This document shows, one piece after another, positions 41,125-51,370 of a DNA stretch of 64,000 nucleotides. Source of the DNA: Pectinophora gossypiella (Eukaryota > Arthropoda > Insecta > Lepidoptera > Gelechiidae); NCBI RefSeq assembly GCF_024362695.1, contig NC_065417.1, positions 4,023,001 through 4,087,000 on the forward strand, written 5' to 3'. A model generated the notes under the pieces. It saw only the letters and a program-made list of their open reading frames with translations. It made no database searches and was not told where the DNA came from. Position 1 is the first letter of the stretch. Every line of letters begins with the position of its first letter. Position numbers and translations under genes: made by a program.

Positions 41125-41310
41125 TTATGAACGTCTATAGACGGTCCTGCGCCGACGGATAGGTTTCTGCGCCGAGCTTTTTCTTGCAGCTACTTTTCCT
41201 CAGCTATAAAGTCTGAGAAGCTACAGACGTACTGATATAACATGTTCGACGTATACAAAATGAAGATTGAAAGTCTTACATAAATAAGTTTTATGTTACT
41301 AACTGAAAAA
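41125..41310 (+). repeat. Jockey/CR1-like LINE 3' end, partial
   Basis: GAACGTCTATAGACGGTCCT, GCAGCTACTTTTCCTCAGCT, GTCTGAGAAGCTACAG and GATTGAAAGTCTTAC: a diverged copy of 33630-33895. Confidence 0.6.
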
Positions 41311-42779
41311 GTACATTTTTGAGTTTGAGACCAACTTGCACTCACTTTTATATTGCTACGACAATAAATTTTATTAATAAAATACTTTGCCTCGTCCATT
41401 TTAATGCGAACAGGGAAGTCCTGAAAGAGCCGAACTCTATGTTTCCGAAACATTGTACTTACTTAATCTTTTAGATCTCAGGGCTAGAGTAAACAGACAT
41501 TAGCTAGATAAACAAGTATCACCTTAGACCGCATCCTCACTTTTTGACAGGTGATATTGTGGTCACAACGTATCCAGTACAAAAAAACCCACTTCAGGTA
41601 AATAGAGACATGATTTCCAAATTAATTATTACACGCACCCTCGCCAAATACACGCAGGTACCTAATGCGACATCGTTTGTGGAGAATTGTACGCTGTAGG
41701 AGGCAAATTGTATCATCACCATTCAAAGAACAAAGGGCAATGAGAACAAGAGGCAAAGGGCGTGGCTCATTAAGGACAGGAATCGACTGTGGAACTCGCT
41801 TTGTGAACCAAAGCAACCGACTCTACGGACATTAGGTTCGACTCAACGGGAGCGTGAAAAAAAAAGTTAAAAGAAAAACAAAATAAGTACGTGTTCCAAT
41901 TTCAAATTCCTCATTACTATGGATGAATTCAAAAAGTTTGCCTACATTTAGGAATATTTACTATTTGCTTTTTTGTATTCTAACTTTTTTAACACACGTA
42001 AATACAGGCACTTGGCGTTAAAAAAGTTTTTTTGCAAGCCAAATAAAATTAAAAGTAATATAAGTAATCTTTTTCATTTTGCTAATGGCAATTAAAAACA
42101 TCTGTTTGTCAAATACAGCCAGTTGGCAGGTGTGTTCCATTAAAAAGATAATTTGTTTACATAATTTTATTTTTAAATTATTGGTAGGTAGGTAGACAGC
42201 GCAGTTATAAAATCTCTTTTGATGTAATGTTTTTTTTTATATCAAATTGTCGTGCATACAGTTGGTCTGTGTTTTTAAATAGCATAACCTATGGCCTACA
42301 TGCCAAAGAGAATATAATTCACTACGTTTTACCCATGCAAATAAAAATATTCCCTTGAAAGTATGTAAAATAAGTTGTGAAAGCTTTTCTCTTTGTAGAT
42401 ATGGTAAAGCAGAATGTGAGAATTACATCTACCGCTACACACGAGTTCGAACCCACTTACCTGAAACTTTGTCTTTCAACGCTGTTGTGGCGGTGGCAGA
42501 TAATTTACTTTGGCTGTTTCTTCGTTTGCTGACTTCTTTGAATGTACTTACCCACCTACATATGTACGTATGTTGTAAGTTACCTGTAGAATCGTTGGAA
42601 AACATTAACAGACATTTTTCATACCTATTCACTGTTATATTCTTCATTTTATTGATCAGTTCATTCCGTGTTTGAAAATGTTAATTAATTGGTGAACCAT
42701 GGGACTCGTTCACCATGCAATGGTTGTACCTACTTTAAAGAGGAAAACGGTTGGAAGGGCCAATTGAGCGCGATTTATT
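41311..42779. other. Nothing recognised
   Basis: The 106-codon + frame at 42355-42675 has no domain. A GTGGGTTCGAACTCGTGTG B-box-like stretch on the minus strand near 42440 suggests a SINE trace. Confidence 0.4.
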
Positions 42780-42960
42780 GATGTGACTTATTGAAGATTT
42801 GCCGCATATGGTATTAAACTACTTGGCCGGACAAATGAGGCGTGAGAGATCTCACCGTCGGTACAAAATTTAATACAACATGTCTGAGGATGCTCAGTTG
42901 GGCGGGAACCTCGCTCAGAGCGTTTTCTGAGTGAGAGGTTTATTTTAGTTGAAATAATGA
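42780..42960 (-). repeat. Retroposon family G, longer copy
   Basis: GATGTGACTTATTGAAGATT, CTACTTGGCCGGACAAATGA, GATCTCACCG and TGCTCAGTTGGGCGGGAACC. The same longer form is at 55455-55620. Confidence 0.65.
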
Positions 42961-43011
42961 ATCGATTAGCGGTGAGCTTAATCAGTATGTAAATTAATCA
43001 ATGCATAACTT

Positions 43012-43190
43012 CAACAAGTTTATTTGTACGGTCACAAGTCACGAGTACTAATATGTATACACTTTGATACCATGTCACATTAGCTTTTTTGACAAATAAA
43101 ACCGTAACTCTCATTAAATATCAAATATGATAGTGCGACAGGGTTCTAAAGAGGGTACATGTTATTACTCATGACTACATTTTTGCTATG
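43012..43190. repeat. Dispersed repeat, shared with 45-250
   Basis: Same order of short blocks as at the left end of the window (ACGAGTACTAATATGTATAC; TAGTGCGACAGGGTTC). Confidence 0.6.
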
Positions 43191-43530
43191 CGATGCTTTT
43201 ACAGCAGGTACTGAAAAGCAAAAATATTATTTCTTCAGTGCCATAAAATAAAGTAAGTACATTTTATTATTTTCAAATTACACTATGCGCCATCTCTAGA
43301 TAATAGTCATAACTTTAAATTCAGTCAAACTCACGCCCACGTATTACGGTTGCGCATTTACATAATCGGGTGAGATGGGACGTCGGGATCACGGGGGTAT
43401 GGGGGTTTGCATTACGCAGCCGACCAGTCTAGTCTATTTAAATCGAGAGTTTTAATCGTCATGTATCTAGGGTGCGACTGTGCGTTGCATTTTGATAAAT
43501 GTCTTAAGCTTATAATGGTACCCAAATATA

Positions 43531-43567
43531 CAGGGTGTTAGTTACGTACATCGTACCGAATACTAAG
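43531..43567. repeat. Palindromic MITE, terminal fragment
   Basis: TACAGGGTGTTAGTTACG and ATCGTACCGAATACTAAGAG: only the left tip remains. 43568-44033 shows nothing else. Confidence 0.65.
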
Positions 43568-44033
43568 AGTATACAGATAGGCTTGTCGCCATGAGGTTCA
43601 TCATATCCATCTTATCTATATTTATGTTCTCCAGCATAATATATATTTTACTTTTTGTATATATATTAATTGTATTTGTATAATTTAGTTATATGCATAA
43701 ACGATTACATTGTCTTACACTGCAAATGTTGTGTGCACCTATAATTGGCTTATGTAACAGTGCTTATGTAAGATGTAACTTTTACTATATTGAATGTTTT
43801 ATTATAAAAGCGTATCAACAGTGGCTGCAGGTTGTCTTTGATTTCTTGTAGCTCTACCCAACCCACTGCGGATTGCGGGTCTTAGTTTATGTTGAAGATT
43901 CTTAATTCACTATAAATCAATAAATAAAATAAAAATTGTTTATTACATAATTTCTCCACTTAAATAATTAATTAATTAAATTGAAATTATCATTAATTGT
44001 AATTGTAATTATCATTAATTGTAATGAGGAGCT

Positions 44034-44335
44034 CGGTGGTGGAGGAGCTCGGTGGCGCAGCGGTAAACGCGCTCGGGCTGCGATTGTTGAAGTTAAGCAA
44101 CTTTCGCAAAGGCCGGTCATAGGATGAGTGACCACAAAAAAAAAAGTTTTCATCTCGAGCTCCTCCGTGCTTCGGAAGGTACGTTAAACCGTTGGTCCCG
44201 GCTGCATTGGCAGTCGTTAATAACCATCAATCCGCACTGGGCCCGTGTGATGGTTTAAGGCCCGATCTCCCTATCCATCCATAGGGAAGGCCCGTGCCCC
44301 AGCAGTGGGGACATTAATGGGTTGATGATGATGTA
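44034..44335 (+). repeat. tRNA/5S-like composite SINE (family B), full-length
   Basis: Head GGTGGCGCAGCGGTAAACGC (tRNA A-box-like, 44050-44072). Then a stretch resembling the 5S rRNA internal promoter in order: GAAGTTAAGCAACTTT (44088-44104; 5S box A), GGCCGGTCA (44111-44119; intermediate element), GGATGAGTGACCAC (44122-44135; box C). Then A(10), a body GCTTCGGAAGGTACGTTAAA...CCGTTGGTCCCGG shared with SINE C, and a 3' end CCCGTGCCCCAGCAGTGGGG, then TTGATGATGATG as in RTE LINEs. Transcribed presumably by RNA polymerase III; it cannot encode protein. Confidence 0.8.
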
Positions 44336-45599
44336 ATTGTAATAATTATCAATAATAATAATAAATAAGTAACACTATTACATTACATAAGTAGTATCTA
44401 GTAGTAACTATTACATAAGTAGTATCTAATACAATAGAAATAGAACCCTAACGAGATGCTGTGAGACAAGGGTGTGACACGGGGGCACCTTACTCCTGTA
44501 CTCTTTGACCCAGACGTTTTCAATTTATCCCAAGCAGGTGTAATCGTATTTTTAAACATAAACCCGTTAAAGCCAGTGGACACTCTACTATGTAGAGGAG
44601 GGTAAAAGTCGGCTTATACCTAGAGTAGCAGCGAGGCGACCACTTTCTGATAATAGTGAAAAAAATATTCTAATACCATTCTAATAAAGGGCAATGCGTA
44701 TTCTACCAAGTATCGGCAAGCGCGTTTGGAGCCCACACGAGCAGTTTGTCGTTATCGGGAAATATTTCACTTTATGTAAATGGAAATCATGTACTTGTTT
44801 CCGTGTTATAAGAAAATATAGAATAAAGAAAAATATTCAGAAAGCATACGACGACGTGTAGTCAGACAGGGATAGAAGACGTATCGCTCGATAAAATCTA
44901 TCGCTCGATTTTTTTATATTTTTTTTTAACAGACTCAAAAAGATTAGGAGATTAATAATATTCGTATATATTTTGTTAGTCTATGTGGGCTTCGAAATAG
45001 GTACGTGTACCAAAGGAGTATGTAGGTATGTATGACATCAGCCTGGGAGCATTGGTACCTATCTAAAAGAGAAAGAAAAAAAAGAAAAATAGTTCCGAAG
45101 AAGAAAGTTCTATTTTTGAAAGCACACACAGAATTACAAGAAGAGTGTATTTTTTTTCAATTTCTCTAAATAATATTATTAATTCTAATATGTATAGTGA
45201 GCTTACATTGAAATTCGTTACTTACATACCTCTATATTCTTTAAAATTATTATACCTATAATATATTCTTAAGCCGTTTCAACTGAAATTCCAAATTTAT
45301 TTACCCTTAATTCTGTGTTGTAAAATAAAGTGTAGCGAAAATGTTAACGCGTGAAATGAATTCTTATGAAGGTAAAGTGGTTATGTATGCGAAATGTTTA
45401 CTGAAAATGACTGTCGTTTATTACCTTTAATGGCGTTTTATTACTGAAATGCATGTAATTGAAGTTTGTTAAGGTAAATTGGGAACGAAATTTCAATTAT
45501 CGACGTTTCATGGACCTCACTCACACACCACATTACTTATCGTGACTGTGAATGACGTGATTGCTCGGAATAATTACTATAAGATCTGAAAATTTTAAT
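44336..45599. other. AT-rich stretch, nothing recognised
   Basis: No gene, MITE or SINE assigned. Confidence 0.45.
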
Positions 45600-45830
45600 G
45601 TAGTTTCAGAATAAACTATTTATTATAAAACACAAACAAAAACAATTGGAAAACACAAAAAAAACACAAACACTAATAATATAACATAATAATATAGGTA
45701 AAACACAAATTTAAAACACAAACAAAAAAAATATAACATGAAAATGTTCGTGGAAACGATCATAAGGTCGCGCTCAGCATATGTCGCGGCGGGAACCACG
45801 ACGCTGGTATTTTGTGGACTCCTTAATGTT
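45600..45830 (+). repeat. Retroposon family H
   Basis: TTTATTATAAAACACAAACA at the left, then GATCATAAGGTCGCGCTCAG and AACCACGACGCTGGTATTTT. Same family as 55020-55330 (+), 57958-58150 (-) and the insert at 53415-53531. Confidence 0.6.
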
Positions 45831-45904
45831 TGGTTAGGCCATTAGTGTATAATACGTTACTACACAGTTACGTAGAGGTTCCTATAATGTTGAATGGTTA
45901 TGGC

Positions 45905-46015
45905 CATAGACAAATGAAACAGACAATGTACATCCCACTGCTGGGTACAGGTCTTCCTTCAATCAACCACAAGGGGTATGGAGAAAAATCCACCACACTG
46001 CTCGACTGCTGGTTA
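45905..46015 (-). repeat. LINE 3'-end block, inverted
   Basis: ATCCCACTGCTGGGTACAGG and TCTTCCTTCAATCAACCACA are the reverse of the 36350-36475 block. Confidence 0.6.
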
Positions 46016-46060
46016 GTAGAGGTGTCTTTTACGTTTATCTTTTAAATTTAATTTCATTCT

Positions 46061-46836
46061 GGAGTTCCTGGGGCCCTTTCTTCTCGCACTCGCCTTCTCT
46101 GTGTCACTCAGGAACGTCTTAAAGACCTTTCCGCGCACGTGGCAATTGTTCTGTTGCGGATGTGCTTTGCTGTTCCGAAGATTACGTACCTGCTACGGAC
46201 TACCCCAACCTGGAAGTGTCCGGGTGATGTGGCTTCATTTGACGAGGCCCTAAAATTGACGGTTGAGTCTGTTTTAAACGTCTCCTTTGATGAAAATCAA
46301 TGGATGCAGGCGACTCTCCCGATCCGGTATGGGGGTTTAGGGGTGCGATTATCTCGTGATGTGGGCTTGCCGGCTTTCTTGGCGTCGGCGCATGGGGTTG
46401 CAGACCTTGTCGCTACTATCCTCCAATCTAATGGCGGCGGGGAAAGTTTGCCTTATGTGTCCGATGCCTTGTCAGCATGGGGGGCCCTCAACGCGGGAGA
46501 GTCAATCCCTGTTGAGTCCGATCTTCAGCGTGCGTGGGATGATGTCGGGGCGAAGCGGATCCAGGGGCATCTTTGGCCAGACTCCGGGCGGTTTCCCAAC
46601 CTGAATCTGGGGCATGGTTGCACGCGTTACCCTCCCCTCACTTGGGCACCTTATTAGACGACGACTCTTTGCGTGTGGCGGTGGCTTTTCGCCTGGGTTG
46701 CAAGGTGTGTGAACCCCACATATGCACCTGCGGTTCCATGGTGGAAGCTGATGGCCATCACGCACTGAGTTGTCGACGTTGCGCGGGGAGGTTCTCGCGT
46801 CACCATGCACTCAACGATATTATCCGGAGGGCCTTA
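46061..46836 (+). pseudogene. LINE ORF fragment: RT C-terminal region and zinc motif
   Basis: 46061 to about 46570 is open from the truncation point: LSAHVAIVLLRMCFAVPKIT, YLLRTTPTWK, IRYGGLGVRLSRDVGLPAFL, as in a widespread insect retroelement protein family. A one-base frameshift near 46570 moves the continuation to the next frame: SGAWLHALPSPHLGTLLDDD, then CKVCEPHICTCGSMVEADGH and HALSC (zinc-knuckle-like), FSRHHALNDIIRRAL. The reading then runs into the inserted element. Non-functional because of truncation, frameshift and insertion. Confidence 0.8.
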
Positions 46837-49800
46837 CCCAAGTAGCAACCGATTGTCTTAAAAGAGAATTGTAGATATCTTGAAGGCAAGTAGACTAAAT
46901 CAAACCCTTGTCTTGGATAAGTCTTATATGTCTCCAAGATATCCCTCAAGATATCTTGAAGATACAGTTTAGTAAAAGTGGGCACATACTTTAACTCTTA
47001 TACAAGACAGACTTAAGACAACGCTAAGTCAGACTTAAACCCTACTTTAGACAATGTTCTTGCATATTCTAAACTTAGAATTCTTGTAGTATCACTTAAT
47101 ACCAAGAATGTATACTTGAAGATATCTACAATACTTAGTTAAGACTATAGGATTGAATTGCACTGAGTCAATTGTAACTTAACGAAGTAAAACTTCAGAT
47201 CATACTAAAACGATTTTTACTTCACGCGTCTTTATTTTAGAATATAATGGCGAACATTTATATTAACACAAGAAATGAAGACTGTAAGAAAATGGCGTCT
47301 AAAATATTTGTTAAGTTGTTTTAACAAAAGGTTATTCTGCCGTTTCACATACAGGAAATTATAAACGCATGATTGTTTCTCGTGTAAAATCGATAGAAAG
47401 TGTTAAAAAACAGAAGGGCCTTTAATATATCAGAAAAATAATAATAAAATTTGGATTGATTATTCAGCAAATAAAAAAAATGGTGACATATAGTATAGAG
47501 AAATTCATTTTCTATTAATATGTGACAGCTGAACGCAGTAATTGTTACTACAACAGGAATATATATTAATTTACTTCAGTTTTTGACGATAATATTGTCA
47601 AAAAAATATTACATGTTTTCTTCCTGTAAATGCAAAATGGCGTTAAGTAATATTTTTTCTAAATGAAGTAAGACTTTAGAAACAATTGATTTCGTAAGAA
47701 TCAGTTTAGAAAAGTAAAGTCAAGTTGCACTTCATCAAGTACTAGTTAAGATAAATTTTACTTCAATTGTCTAGGAGTATACCAACTTAAGACAAAAAGT
47801 ATTTAGTGAATTCCTAGTTAAAACTCTTATATCTAAAGTGATCCTCTATTTTGATTTAGTAAAGTAATGTCGTAAAATCATGTTTGTTTATTCTGTGCCA
47901 GAATCATCTATGTAACAAGTAACAATTAAAATCGAACAAGCTTAAAACCTATGGAAAGTATGTTTGTTTGAGAGGTAAGTTTTTCGACTCGTGGAAGATA
48001 AAAAAATATTGTTATGCTGAGTTCTTACTTGGATAGGAATGTGATTTACTTAATTATTTAATATTTATCACAATTGGAACTAACAAACATAAACTCAATT
48101 TGCTAATGAGTCTCCGTGCATACATTCTCATAGGTACCTACATGGTTCGCTGACGCAAAGTAGGTACGATCACCGCGCTTCTAATTGCCAACGGAAACAA
48201 TGTGATTATTGTAAAAATTAACGAGTATCCGTTGAATATTGTATATACGAAGAACCCTTGCAATTTGATTAACGTCGTGTGTGTGCGCGGTAGTTTCTAA
48301 TCCCACCTAAAACATTATTGTTAAAAAAGGCGGCCAAATTCCCGATGTCTTTATCAAGCTAAAAAATAAAGGAATCAAATCTAATGCCCACTTTAAATGC
48401 ATTTAACCATACACAAAACTTAAAATAGATATGTTTTGTTTATGATTGTGAATAAAGCTTAGTTAAAAGTAGGTACATTTTTAAAATTATTAAAAGAAAG
48501 AATGAAAGAAGAAAGAAAAGTATCTCGCGCGTATCACGCGGTAGCGTGTCAAGCCAAGTTCAAGAAATAGAACTGGCGAGCCGCACCGTGTGTATTATTA
48601 CACGAACCATTTGGAGCCACTTTTGACCCCCTCATAAATCAAAAACTATTTCACATAAACGTATCAAATTTGTTTCATATATTGAGACTTGTGAGATACA
48701 TATAAGTGTTCTAAATTTCATAAGCTTATCTCAAACGGTTATTTAGATATTAATGTCCAAAATCCTCATTTTTTGACTGACTGACTGACTCATTTTTATC
48801 AAAACTCTAACCCAGTTCCAGATGACCTAGAGAGTTAAAATTTGGTATGCAGATAGGTAATTAGATGAATATAAAGGAAAAAATAAAAAAAACTGGCAAC
48901 TTTTTAATAATTAGATTCTATCATGAACGCTTAACATAAATACCTAATTAGTGCCTGTACCTAACTATAGATGTAAGAATCAGTAAGTAATCAAAACTCA
49001 TGACAGCCGGTCTTTTTGTGGTAGGTATGTAGATTAACTTAACATAACATACAATCACGCCTATATGCCCTATCGGGGTAGGCAGAGCACTAAGTGATCA
49101 TAAAACCACTTGATGCCACATTTGACAAGTACTTTAAGGGTAGGTAAGCAAGTTGGAACATGTGTTTAGCAGTGATAGGTTGTCAGCTTTTCGCCCACGA
49201 TACAACACAACTCTCATCCATTTTACTGGCATATTATTTTACCTATAAAGTCGACTTTTAGTTTTGAATTTGTCTTTTTAAAAGGACCCACGCGTTACGA
49301 AGATATGTACTTACCTACAATAAGACAGATCTTAGGCTACAATATATTATCTTATGTTATAAGAAGATATGATATGTTATACTGTTACTTATAAATAAAT
49401 TTCAGGACTGACCATTGAACTTGGCTCTCATTTCACGTCTATGTTTTTGATTGGATTTATTTATTATTAGACTAATAGGTACCTAATTTTATATTTGAAC
49501 TTAGCAGGTTTTAATATAAAACTCGATTTTTCATAGTGTAGTGTTGCCGTGCGCTTAGACTAGGTTAGACTAGCTTAGTCATTTTTGAGAAGATTTGTGC
49601 GAGACGTAGGTACCTGGGCCGCCACGCGCTGGATCGGATTTGAAAAACAGGAACTTACGATTTTTTTGCCAAAATTAAATGATTGTGTTATACCAATCGA
49701 TATAAAAAAAATTATGGCAATGAAGAAGATATCGCATCGCTAACAAAAACAGTGGGATGTGCATTATCACAGGTTAGTTTTCTGTATTTAATATTCTGCC

Positions 49801-50307
49801 TTCGAAAACCACCAGATCCTTTTATTATTTGGACTTCATCCATCTTTCTGCTTGCTTCTATTTCGATTTTATCGTCCATTGAATAGACTTTTCTTATGTT
49901 TTACTTATTGTAGTCAAAAACGAATAAAACAGTCTTGTATAGGAGCAACAAATAATAAAAATTGTCTTAAGTATATCTAGGCAATCAATTTTTACTTTAC
50001 AAGACTAAACTGATACTTCACTAAATCAATTTAGTGTTAAGTGAGCCTTTAAATAATCTGAGTAAAGTAAAAGAATACTTGTAGACTTAACAGTAGGCTG
50101 AGATAAGACTAAATAGTTTTGTGAATACTTAACTTGGTTTTGTGTATTCTAAATTATCTAAAGTAGGATTTTTTGAAAACTATATAGTATTAAAGAAGGA
50201 AATGAATTTATGAAGTCCTAATAAGTCCTATTTGATTTGGATAAATCTCACTTTAGCTAAAGTTTAGACATATATGACTTAATCACAATTCTTGATTGCT
50301 ACTTGGG
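46837..50307. mobile_element. 3.47-kb DNA element, TA target, unassigned superfamily
   Basis: Begins CCCAAGTAGCAACCG and ends GATTGCTACTTGGG: 12-bp perfect inverted termini. TA lies on both sides (46835-46836, 50308-50309), and removing the element plus one TA restores the reading frame (ALVSAS...) of the host LINE. The outer kilobase at the left and about 350 bp at the right are full of short AAGTCTTA / TAAGACTT / AGTAAAGT motifs in both orientations. The interior is AT-rich, with a small D-SINE tail at 49055-49100 and a TGACTGACTGACT block at 48775-48792. No transposase ORF; the longest frame, 49683-49886, has no domain. Probably non-autonomous. Confidence 0.8.
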
Positions 50308-50771
50308 TAGTGTCAGCGAGCGTACCCTGCGTGCTTGAGCCCCCGGGCCTGTGTAGGTCTGACGGGAGGAGACCGGATGGTTTGACTTTGGTGCCTTGGA
50401 AAAATGGCAAGTGCCTGGTTTGGGACGCTACTTGTGTCAGCACTGTTGCCGCCAGCCACCTTGGTCGAACCATCCACTCACCGGCGGCAGCGGCTGAGGA
50501 TGCCGCTGAGAAGAAGAGGGAGAAGTATGCAGCTCTATTGCCTGCATATAACTTCGTGCCCGTTGCCGTGGAGACCTTTGGTAGCTGGGGGGCGGACACC
50601 AAAATCTTTGTGTCAGAATTGGGTCTCAGGCTCAGGGAGAAAACAGGTGACTCCCGCTCCGGCTCGTTCCTGGTCCAAAGGCTGGCCATTGCCATTCAAC
50701 GCGGTAATGCGGCTAGTGTTGTGGGCACCTTTGCTCCGGGAACAGTGAGGGGCGGGTTATTTAATGACTAG
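50308..50771 (+). pseudogene. LINE ORF fragment: restriction-like endonuclease region
   Basis: Open to TAG at 50769-50771. VSASVPCVLEPPGL, SDGRRPDGLTLVPW (RPD near 50369) and CLVWDATCVSTVAASHL (D near 50421) give a PD...D pattern expected of PD-(D/E)XK-type LINE endonucleases. Then REKYAALLPAYNFVPVAVET, an FGSWG motif and QRLAIAIQRGNAASVVGTF at the end. Eighteen bases after the stop the poly(A) starts. The reading frame itself has no stop or frameshift. Confidence 0.8.
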
Positions 50772-50784
50772 TTTTTAAGTTTGT

Positions 50785-50788
<4 letters not shown>

Positions 50789-50815
<27 letters not shown>
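50789..50815 (+). other. Poly(A) tail of the LINE copy
   Basis: A run of about 27 A residues directly before the right target duplication. Confidence 0.9.
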
Positions 50816-50821
<6 letters not shown>

Positions 50822-51057
50822 TTCTTATTCTGAGAATGATAACAGTTCTGCGGAGTAATAAGTGGAAGTAGGTCACGAGAGGACCCCTCACATCCTGAGA
50901 TCAGAATATGCAGTTTACTTGGCACACCTCTTAAAGAAATTACCTTTTTCTCCACAGGGAATAATATACCTAATGGATTTTAAACATAATTTTTCATTTT
51001 ATAATATATTAATATATTGAACGAAGCTTTAGGCCGCTATTTGCCTTGTACTTTTTT

Positions 51058-51370
51058 CTTTTATTTTGGTGCAATAAGGTACATTTGTATTTCTAAGCTT
51101 TTAGAACGACTTATATTATAAATATAATTATATTTTTTTGTCTAGGTATACGTTAATCATTTGCTCAGCGGTGAAGGAAAACAACCTTAACCAATCGTAA
51201 AGAAACCCATATTCCCGAGACATGCGTTTCAGAGTTATGGTTATGACCTAACCTGTATTGGAATCGGAAGGTTAGACATGCAGCCGCTGCTGTAAAAAAC
51301 AGGACCTGTAAATATTTCAAGGTAGGTATGCGGACTCCGTGAAAACGGGATAACGCTAAGGGAGAAGATG
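51058..51370 (+). repeat. LINE end and SINE family A
   Basis: 51058-51095: TTTATTTTGGTGCAATAAGG (LINE end, cf. 20222). 51158-51370: SINE A body (GCTCAGCGGTGAAGGAAAAC, CCCATATTCCCGAGACATG, GTAAAAAACAGGACCTGTAA, ACGGGATAACGCTAAGGGAG). Confidence 0.75.

Larger units (their letters stand above)
46061..50815 (+). mobile_element. 5'-truncated non-LTR retrotransposon with RLE-like end, interrupted
   Basis: Starts abruptly within an ORF at 46061 and ends in an A-tract at 50789-50815. Flanked by the 11-bp duplication AATTTCATTCT (46050-46060; 50815-50825), so this is a bona fide retrotransposition of a truncated copy. The coding part is split at 46836/50308 by a 3.47-kb element. Predicted content: RT C-terminal region, a CxC..HH..C zinc motif and a restriction-like endonuclease-like domain, the order known in R2/R4-type LINEs. 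The family assignment is an inference. Confidence 0.85.

Noticed and set aside
42355..42675. 106-codon + strand ORF with hydrophobic end
   Set aside because: No domain, AT-rich, and overlaps a probable SINE trace.
44085..44135. Possible 5S rRNA gene
   Set aside because: Only the internal-promoter part is similar; it is embedded in a SINE and the rest of 5S is absent.
49683..49886. Transposase of the 3.47-kb element
   Set aside because: 67 codons, hydrophobic, no catalytic motif.
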